The position numbers were made by a program, and so were the translations under genes. From Streptomyces sp. SirexAA-E (GTDB taxonomy: Bacteria > Actinomycetota > Actinomycetes > Streptomycetales > Streptomycetaceae), in contig NC_015953.1 in assembly GCF_000177195.2 (NCBI RefSeq), forward strand, positions 3,844,001 through 3,908,000: a DNA stretch of 64,000 nucleotides. Direction: 5' to 3'. Positions 59,213-64,000 of the stretch are shown here, piece after piece. The notes beneath the pieces are model-generated. The model made no database searches. It worked only from the letters and a program-made list of their open reading frames with translations, and had not been told where the DNA came from. Position 1 is the stretch's first letter. Every line of letters begins with the position of its first letter.

Positions 59213-59247
59213 AAGAAGGCCCCGGTCCTCAGGACCGGGGCCTTCTT
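59213..59247. terminator. Bidirectional terminator between purC and tRNA-Gly
   Basis: Perfect stem AAGAAGGCCCCGGTCCT with AGGACCGGGGCCTTCTT and one loop base. It ends purC on the plus strand and the tRNA-Gly/regulator region on the minus strand. Confidence 0.85.
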
Positions 59248-59253
59248 GTACGG

Positions 59254-59326
59254 AGCGGACGACCAGGTTCGAACTGGCGACCTCAACCTTGGCAAGGTTG
59301 CGCTCTACCAACTGAGCTACGTCCGC
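59254..59326 (-). tRNA. tRNA-Gly (anticodon GCC), copy 1
   Basis: 73 bases. Acceptor GCGGACG pairs with CGTCCGC, the anticodon arm is CAACC-TTGCCAA-GGTTG, and the T-loop is GTTCGAAC. The sequence is identical to the tRNA at 63119-63191. Confidence 0.95.
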
Positions 59327-59348
59327 ATGCGCCGTGGCGCGCTGACTA

Positions 59349-59978
59349 CTATACCCAACCTCGCTCGCGGGCGAGACGCACGGCCGCATGACGGTTCTCG
59401 GCACCGAGTTTGGATGCCGCCGACGACAGGTAGTTGCGGACCGTCCCCTGGGACAGCGAGGCCCGGGCGGCGATCTCCGCGACAGGTGCGCCGTCCGCCG
59501 CCAGCTCCAGCACCTCGGCCTCCCGGGCGGTCAGCGGGGAGTCCCCGGCGGAGATCGCGTCGGCGGCCAACTCCGGGTCCACGTACCGGTTTCCGGCGTG
59601 CACGGTCCGGATGATCTCGGCCAGGCGCCGGGCGCTGACCGTCTTCGGCACGAAGGCCCGCACCCCCGCCGCGAGGGCCCGCTTCAGATGACCCGGCCGC
59701 CCGTGGCTCGTCACGATCATGGTCCTGCAGTCGGGCAGTCGCGTACGCAGCGATGTGGCGACGTTCACACCGTCCGCGCCCGGCATCTCCAGGTCGAGGA
59801 CCGCCACGTCGGGCCGGTGGGCCAGGGCCATCGCGAGCGCCTCGGGGCCGGTGGCCGCCTCGGCGACCAGGACGATGTCGTCCTCCAGCGCGAGGAGCGC
59901 GGCCAGCGCGCCCCGGATCAGGTGCTCGTCGTCGGCCAGCAGCACCCGGACGGGCCGGGGCGGCGGTGCGGATGTCAT
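59349..59978 (-). CDS. NarL/LuxR-type response regulator
   Basis: A 209-residue response regulator. The receiver domain has phospho-acceptor D in VAVLDLEMPGADG (near 60), acidic pocket LLADDEH (near 15-19) and K in AFVPKTVSA (near 111). The C-terminal LuxR-type HTH is SPLTAREAEVLELAADGAPV onward. Its ATG overlaps the end of the kinase gene (ATGA). The preceding transporter genes make a DesKR- or drug-export-type circuit likely: the kinase senses a membrane or drug signal and this protein activates the ABC genes. Confidence 0.92.
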   Translation of the reverse strand: MTSAPPPRPVRVLLADDEHLIRGALAALLALEDDIVLVAEAATGPEALAMALAHRPDVAVLDLEMPGADGVNVATSLRTRLPDCRTMIVTSHGRPGHLKRALAAGVRAFVPKTVSARRLAEIIRTVHAGNRYVDPELAADAISAGDSPLTAREAEVLELAADGAPVAEIAARASLSQGTVRNYLSSAASKLGAENRHAAVRLARERGWV

Positions 59979-61249
59979 CGTCTCTCCTCCACCAGGGACG
60001 CCGCGTCCCGCCGGGGCGAGGGCAGCGGCACGGTCGCGGTCAGGCGGAAGCCGCCGTCACCCGTCGGCCCCGCCTCCAGCAGGCCGTCCAGCGCGCCCAG
60101 CCGCTCCCGGAGCCCGGCCAGGCCCGAGCCGTGGCCCGGGGGGACGGCCGTGTCCGGCGGCACCCCGTCGTTCTCCACGACCAGCCGTACGGTGTCCCCG
60201 TCCGCCCGGAGCCGGATGGAGCACCGCCGGGGGTCGCCGTGGCGCAGGACGTTGGTGGCCGCCTCCCGGACGACCCAGCCGAGCGCCGAGCGGACGGGGG
60301 CGGGCAGGTGTTCTCCGGGGTGCGGATCGCCGTCCTCGACCGCGCAGCCGATACCGGCCGCCTCCAACACCCCCTGGGCGCCCGCGATCTCCGTACGCAG
60401 GTCGACCTCGCGGTAGCCGCGGACCACGTCGCGGACCTCCTGCTGCGAGGCGCGGGCGATGCGCTGCACCTCGGTCATCTGGTCCACGGCCGCCGCCTTC
60501 CCGCGCTGGGCCAGTTCCACCGCCAGCTCGCTCTTCAGCGCGATCACCGCGAGGTTGCGGCCCAGGACGTCGTGCATGTCCCGGCCGAAGCGCAGCCGTT
60601 CCTCGGCGACGGCCAGCCGGGTCTCCACGTCCTGTGCCTCGCGGAGCTTCAGCATCACGCCGAGTGTCCAGGCGGACAGCCGCGAGGTCGTGGCGATCAG
60701 CGTGCTGCCGAACCCGACACCGAGGAAGGTGCCGAGGGCGAAGGTGCCGCTCGCCCCGGCCAGCAGGGTGCCGCCGCTCACGGCGCCCGCGAGGGCGGCG
60801 AAGCAGACCCCGGACAGCCACACCGGCACGACGAGGACGAAGGACGTCAGGAAGGGCAGCACGGACGCGCCCAGGGCCAGCTGGAGTTCGGGGAAGCCCC
60901 CGGTGCCGGCGTAACCGCCGAGTGCCAGCAGACCGGTGGTGTTCAGGATCATCAGGGCGGCCGCCGGCACCAGCAGCCGCCGGTCGATCGGCCGTCGCCC
61001 GAGGTAGGCGTCGAGGGCCCGGCTGACCAGCGGTGCCGCACAGACGCCCTGGGCGACCGCGGCCAGGACCGTGGCCCCGATCAGCGTGGCGGGCGCGTCC
61101 GAGTGCCGTACGGGACGGGTGACCGACAGCATCCCCTCGCACAGGATCATCGCCCAGATCAGGGAGTGCAGGCTGCCGCGCGTGTAGAGGTCGATCTTGC
61201 CGAAGCCGTCACGCCGCTTCCACTTGCCCACCTGCGTGCCTACCCACAC
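59975..61249 (-). CDS. Sensor histidine kinase (HisKA_3 family)
   Basis: A 424-residue membrane kinase. About six N-terminal membrane helices (roughly residues 25-205) come first. The HisKA_3 dimerisation segment RLRFGRDMHDVLGRNLAVIA carries the phospho-accepting His near residue 237. The ATPase lobe is GWVVREAATNVLRHG with GSGLAGLRERL. The GTG at 61249 was chosen (GAAGGGA nine bases upstream); longer frames overlap the permease gene. It is coupled to the response regulator by overlap and is the third gene of the ABC-kinase-regulator operon. Confidence 0.88.
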   Translation of the reverse strand: MWVGTQVGKWKRRDGFGKIDLYTRGSLHSLIWAMILCEGMLSVTRPVRHSDAPATLIGATVLAAVAQGVCAAPLVSRALDAYLGRRPIDRRLLVPAAALMILNTTGLLALGGYAGTGGFPELQLALGASVLPFLTSFVLVVPVWLSGVCFAALAGAVSGGTLLAGASGTFALGTFLGVGFGSTLIATTSRLSAWTLGVMLKLREAQDVETRLAVAEERLRFGRDMHDVLGRNLAVIALKSELAVELAQRGKAAAVDQMTEVQRIARASQQEVRDVVRGYREVDLRTEIAGAQGVLEAAGIGCAVEDGDPHPGEHLPAPVRSALGWVVREAATNVLRHGDPRRCSIRLRADGDTVRLVVENDGVPPDTAVPPGHGSGLAGLRERLGALDGLLEAGPTGDGGFRLTATVPLPSPRRDAASLVEERR

Positions 61250-61277
61250 CGTCGTGTTCCCTTCGTCCCCGTGGAGC

Positions 61278-62048
61278 TCAGCGTCGCGGATCCCACCGGA
61301 ACCACCGCTGCCCAGCAAACACCGCGAGCACCGTCCAGGCCAGCGCCGTGAGCGTGGCCCCGAGCACGTCGTGACCCGGCACGCCCCCCAGCCAGCCGGC
61401 CCGGACGAGCGTCATCACACCGGTCACCGGCAGCAGTTCGCAGAGCGAGGCGGCGAGATCCGGAAGCAGGTCCAGCGGTACGAAGAGCCCGGAGCCCAGC
61501 AGCGAGACGAGGAACAGCGGCAGCGTGGTGAGCTGGGCGGTCTGCACCGTGCGCGTCAGCGCGGAGGTGACCGCGGCCAGCGCGGTCAGCAGGACACCGC
61601 CGAGCAGCAGCCCCAGCACCAGCAGTTCGGGCCGCCGCGGGGCCGAGAGGTCGAAGGCGAGGGTGCCGACGGCGACGATCAGCGCGCACTGCACGAGGGC
61701 CAGGAGCACCGCCGGGAGTGCCGTCCCGACGAGGATCTCGCGGTCGGAGACCTCTCCGGTGCGCAGCCGCTTCAGGACGAGCTCCTCGCGCCGGGCCACA
61801 TAGGCCGCGACGAGGTTCATGTAGACGACCTGGAGCAGCACCATGCCGATACCGCCGCTGAGGGACGCACCGGCGACGGTCAGCCCGGAATCCTCGAGGC
61901 CGACCTCCTGGAGCGTGGACTTCATGACGAAGATCAGCAGCACCGGCATCAGCAGGACCATGAAGACCGTGGTCCTGTTGCGTGCGAGGAGTGTCATCTC
62001 GGCCCGGCCGAGTGCGTTCAGCCGGCCCGCCGTCGTGGTTCCCGTCAT
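61278..62048 (-). CDS. ABC-2-type transporter permease
   Basis: A 256-residue integral membrane protein with about six helices (roughly 25-45, 63-85, 110-131, 143-165, 172-193, 226-245). It shows the ABC-2 pattern, with a conserved ARREELVLKRLRTGEVSDRE loop after the second helix. Its start overlaps the ATPase gene stop. Together they probably export a lipid, drug or peptide. Substrate unknown. Confidence 0.88.
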   Translation of the reverse strand: MTGTTTAGRLNALGRAEMTLLARNRTTVFMVLLMPVLLIFVMKSTLQEVGLEDSGLTVAGASLSGGIGMVLLQVVYMNLVAAYVARREELVLKRLRTGEVSDREILVGTALPAVLLALVQCALIVAVGTLAFDLSAPRRPELLVLGLLLGGVLLTALAAVTSALTRTVQTAQLTTLPLFLVSLLGSGLFVPLDLLPDLAASLCELLPVTGVMTLVRAGWLGGVPGHDVLGATLTALAWTVLAVFAGQRWFRWDPRR

Positions 62049-62989
62049 GCCGCCACCTTCTCCGTCTCCATGTGCGTCTTCGCGATGTCGAGGAACGCCT
62101 CCTCCAGCGAGGCGGAACGGGCGTCGAGCCCGATGAGATCCACGCCCGACTCCCGGGCCCAGGAGAGCAGCGTGTGGAGCGACTCCTGGAGCGTGTGCGT
62201 ACGGATGTCGACGCGCCGGCCGTCCGCGGCCGCCCGCAGCGTCAGCGGGAGCCGTGCCGCCGGCACGCCCGCCGGCAGTTCGAAGCGGATACGGGCGGGA
62301 CGCTCGGCCGTCACGTCGGCGATCGTGCCCGAGGTGACGATCCGCCCCTGGTGCATGATCGCCAACCGGTCGGCGAGCGCCTCGGCCTCCTCCAGGTAGT
62401 GCGTGGTCAGCAGGACCGTCGTACCGGCCTCGCGCAACTCCCGCACCAGCCGCCAGGTCTCGCGCCGCCCCTCGGCGTCGAGGCCGGTCGTCGGCTCGTC
62501 CAGGAAGAGGATCTCGGGACGGCCCAGCAGGGCCAGGGCCAGGTCGAGGCGGCGGCGCTCACCACCGGAGAGCTGCTTGACCCGGACCTGGGCCCGGGCG
62601 CCGAGGCCCACCAGGTCCAGGACCTCCGCGGGCGGCCTCGCCCCGCTGGTGCAGCCCGCCCACATGCGCAGGGTCTCGGTGACCGTCAGGTCGGACGGGA
62701 AGCCGCCCTCCTGGAGCATCACGCCGACCCGGGGGCGGACCGCGGCGCGCTCGCGGTACGGATCGTGGCCGAGCACCCGGACCCTCCCGCCGTCAGGGCG
62801 GGCCAGTCCTTCCAGGAGTTCGACCGTGGAGGTCTTGCCCGCGCCGTTCGTGCCGAGCAGGGCGAAGAGTTCACCGCGTGGCACGGAGAAGGAGATACCG
62901 GCCACCGCCTCGAAGCCGCCCGCATAACGCCGCCGGACCGCGTCCGCCACGATGGCGGCGCCGGAGTGGGGAAAGTCGTCGCTGGTCAT
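62045..62989 (-). CDS. ABC transporter ATP-binding protein
   Basis: A 314-residue ATPase. Walker A is LLGTNGAGKTSTVELL (near 41-56), the Q-loop is VMLQEGGFP, the signature is VKQLSGGERRRLDLALALLG, and Walker B is EILFLDEPTTGLD with the H-loop LTTHYLEEA. It resembles DrrA/NatA-type exporters of the ABC-2 class. The ATG at 62989 is the first gene of the operon, and its promoter lies between 62990 and the tRNA-Gly terminator. Confidence 0.93.
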   Translation of the reverse strand: MTSDDFPHSGAAIVADAVRRRYAGGFEAVAGISFSVPRGELFALLGTNGAGKTSTVELLEGLARPDGGRVRVLGHDPYRERAAVRPRVGVMLQEGGFPSDLTVTETLRMWAGCTSGARPPAEVLDLVGLGARAQVRVKQLSGGERRRLDLALALLGRPEILFLDEPTTGLDAEGRRETWRLVRELREAGTTVLLTTHYLEEAEALADRLAIMHQGRIVTSGTIADVTAERPARIRFELPAGVPAARLPLTLRAAADGRRVDIRTHTLQESLHTLLSWARESGVDLIGLDARSASLEEAFLDIAKTHMETEKVAA

Positions 62990-63077
62990 GACTCAAGGCT
63001 TCCGCCGGATCGCGGCCGCGCGCAGTGCGCGCTGTCATCACTGCTCATGACAAACGTCATGCGTGGGCGGGTACGAC

Positions 63078-63110
63078 AAAGGCCCCGGTCGATTAACGAC
63101 CGGGGCCTTT
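63078..63110. terminator. Terminator of tRNA-Gly copy 2
   Basis: Stem AAAGGCCCCGGTCG with CGACCGGGGCCTTT. Its arms share GGCCCCGGTC/GACCGGGGCC with the hairpin beside tRNA-Gly copy 1. Confidence 0.85.
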
Positions 63111-63118
63111 GAAACAAG

Positions 63119-63191
63119 AGCGGACGACCAGGTTCGAACTGGCGACCTCAACCTTGGCAAGGTTGCGCTCTACCAACTGAGCTACGTCCGC
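63119..63191 (-). tRNA. tRNA-Gly (anticodon GCC), copy 2
   Basis: 73 bases, identical to 59254-59326, in the same orientation. The anticodon arm is CAACC-TTGCCAA-GGTTG. Confidence 0.95.
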
Positions 63192-63270
63192 ATTGCTGCC
63201 ACTCGGCTTTCACCGGTGGAGCGTCCACCACTCTACCTGATCCACGAGGGGATCCGGTAAGGCGATGCAG

Positions 63271-63342
63271 AGCGGGTGACAGGAATTGCACACTGCGCCT
63301 TCCCCCTGGAAGGGGGATGTTCTACTACTGAACTACACCCGC
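63271..63342 (-). tRNA. tRNA-Gly (anticodon TCC) with unusual D- and T-arms
   Basis: 72 bases. The acceptor GCGGGTG pairs with CACCCGC, the D-stem is GTTC/GAAC, and the anticodon arm TCCCC-CTTCCAG-GGGGA gives TCC. The D-loop reads AGTAGTA, so the first G of the usual GG is A. The T-arm reads GCAGTGTGCAATTCCTGT: the TTC of the T-loop is TGC, and the stem pairs only if one T bulges out. It could be a specialised or weakly EF-Tu-binding tRNA; see findings. Confidence 0.82.
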
Positions 63343-63494
63343 ACGCTGCTTGGGGCCCGGCTTTTCGGCCTTGCCCTTCGGCGTGCTCCAGACTCTAGCC
63401 GACCTGCGGGGGTGTTGTGCAAGTCGGCTCCCCGAGGCGCCCCGGAGGGGGCGCTCCCGGGCCGGACCGGAACGGAACATTCCGGTCGCGGTAC
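63343..63494. other. Short intergenic region between tRNA-Gly(TCC) and lsr2
   Basis: GC-rich; no gene seen. An imperfect inverted repeat around 63430-63475 (CCCCGAGGCGCCCCGGAGGGGG-like) may end lsr2 transcription. Confidence 0.3.
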
Positions 63495-63830
63495 TCAACT
63501 GGCGGCCTGGAACGCCTCGTAGACCTTCTTGGGGATCCGGCCGCGGGCCGGCACCTCCATCCGGTGCGAGCGCGCCCAGGCGCGCACGGCCGCGGGGTCG
63601 GGGGCGACGGACGTGTGGTGGTACGCCACCGGGGCCCTGCCGTGCTTGCCGCTATTTGTCTGCTTTCGGCCGGCCGCCATGTACGGAGCCAGGGCGTTGC
63701 GGAGTTTCTTTGCATTGGCGGGGTTGAGGTCGATCTCGTACGACTTCCCGTCCAGGGCGAAGGCGACCGTTTCCGCTGCTTCTCCTCCGTCGATGTCGTC
63801 GGAGAGTGTGACCACGACGCGCTGAGCCAC
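63495..63830 (-). CDS. lsr2: Lsr2-family nucleoid-associated protein
   Basis: A 111-residue protein started at the GTG at 63830 (VAQRVVVTLSDDIDGGEAAE). The N-terminal dimerisation domain contains VAFALDGKSYEIDLNPANAK. The C-terminal DNA-binding part is AVRAWARSHRMEVPARGRIP, then KKVYEAFQA, the Lsr2 minor-groove-binding region with an RGR motif. Lsr2 silences AT-rich, often foreign DNA and bridges it. AAGGA lies nine bases upstream. An open extension upstream of the GTG lacks family similarity. Confidence 0.93.
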   Translation of the reverse strand: MAQRVVVTLSDDIDGGEAAETVAFALDGKSYEIDLNPANAKKLRNALAPYMAAGRKQTNSGKHGRAPVAYHHTSVAPDPAAVRAWARSHRMEVPARGRIPKKVYEAFQAAS

Positions 63831-64000
63831 GGATATCGGTCCTTTCCTTCGGCACCATCGCGTCTGACATGCGCTGATGCCGGCCTTCCGGCGGCTGGGC
63901 GGAGACGGATCGACTGATGTCGACTGTTCCGGGGGCAATCGTGCTTTCCCCGGTAATCATTTGTACAGCGGGGAGAGCTTCATTGTGAAGCCCAGCCAAT
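63831..64000 (-). promoter_or_regulatory. Upstream region of lsr2
   Basis: Contains the ribosome site (GAAAGGACCG on the minus strand). An AT-richer stretch at 63935-64000 (GGTAATCATTTGTACAGC) is where the promoter should lie. Nothing else was recognised before the window end. Confidence 0.4.

Overview
The window looks like a Streptomyces chromosome segment. The sequence is very GC-rich, GTG and TTG starts are common, genes often overlap by ATGA or GTGA, and the core genes (dnaX with SRP RNA upstream, purD, purC, lsr2) are of actinobacterial type. No database search was possible; family names come from motifs read in the translations.

Region 1 (122-11451) is a cobalamin corrin-ring cluster: cobL-cobM, cbiD, cobK, a cobI-cobJ fusion, cobH, cobG and cobN. 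A cobalamin riboswitch lies directly before cobN, so the large cobaltochelatase subunit is controlled by the end product. Region 2 (11509-19727) holds lineage-specific genes: a small membrane protein, a lipoprotein, an operon of a class III cyclase-like protein and a membrane protein, a divergent Crp/Fnr regulator, an LAxTG surface protein, and an operon of an EF-hand protein, an isocitrate/isopropylmalate-dehydrogenase-like enzyme, an isochorismatase-like hydrolase and a SAM methyltransferase. A VapBC-type toxin-antitoxin pair (20030-20733) sits between two copies of the tRNA-Ser downstream hairpin.

Region 3 (20963-49825) is a 28.8-kb integrative element in the 3' half of tRNA-Ser(GGA), bounded by exact 78-bp direct repeats. 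Its right part is the mobility and maintenance module: relaxase, MobC, a membrane protein, an iteron-like array, a DnaB-like/RecA-fold ATPase, an XRE regulator, excisionase, tyrosine integrase, and a CoiA-like nuclease near attR. No FtsK/TraB-type translocase is visible, so it is probably mobilizable rather than self-transmissible. The left part is cargo: a SIR2-STAND protein divergent from a TM-macro-domain protein (a candidate NAD+/ADP-ribose defence pair), an orphan diverged 5S rRNA gene with its own terminator, a BsuBI/PstI-type restriction-modification system, and an eight-gene operon of nucleotide- and sugar-handling enzymes with a divergent regulator operon.

Region 4 (49770-64000) is core chromosome: tRNA-Ser, SRP RNA, dnaX, a minisatellite, purD, a membrane protein resembling a degenerate M48 peptidase, a dimethylformamidase-like protein, purC, a two-component system with an ABC transporter between two tRNA-Gly(GCC) genes, an unusual tRNA-Gly(UCC), and lsr2.

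The strongest candidates for something undescribed are the SIR2-STAND/TM-macro pair, the orphan 5S gene on the element, the paired 21-bp operator-like sites on either side of the element's XRE gene, and the nucleotide-centred cargo operon.
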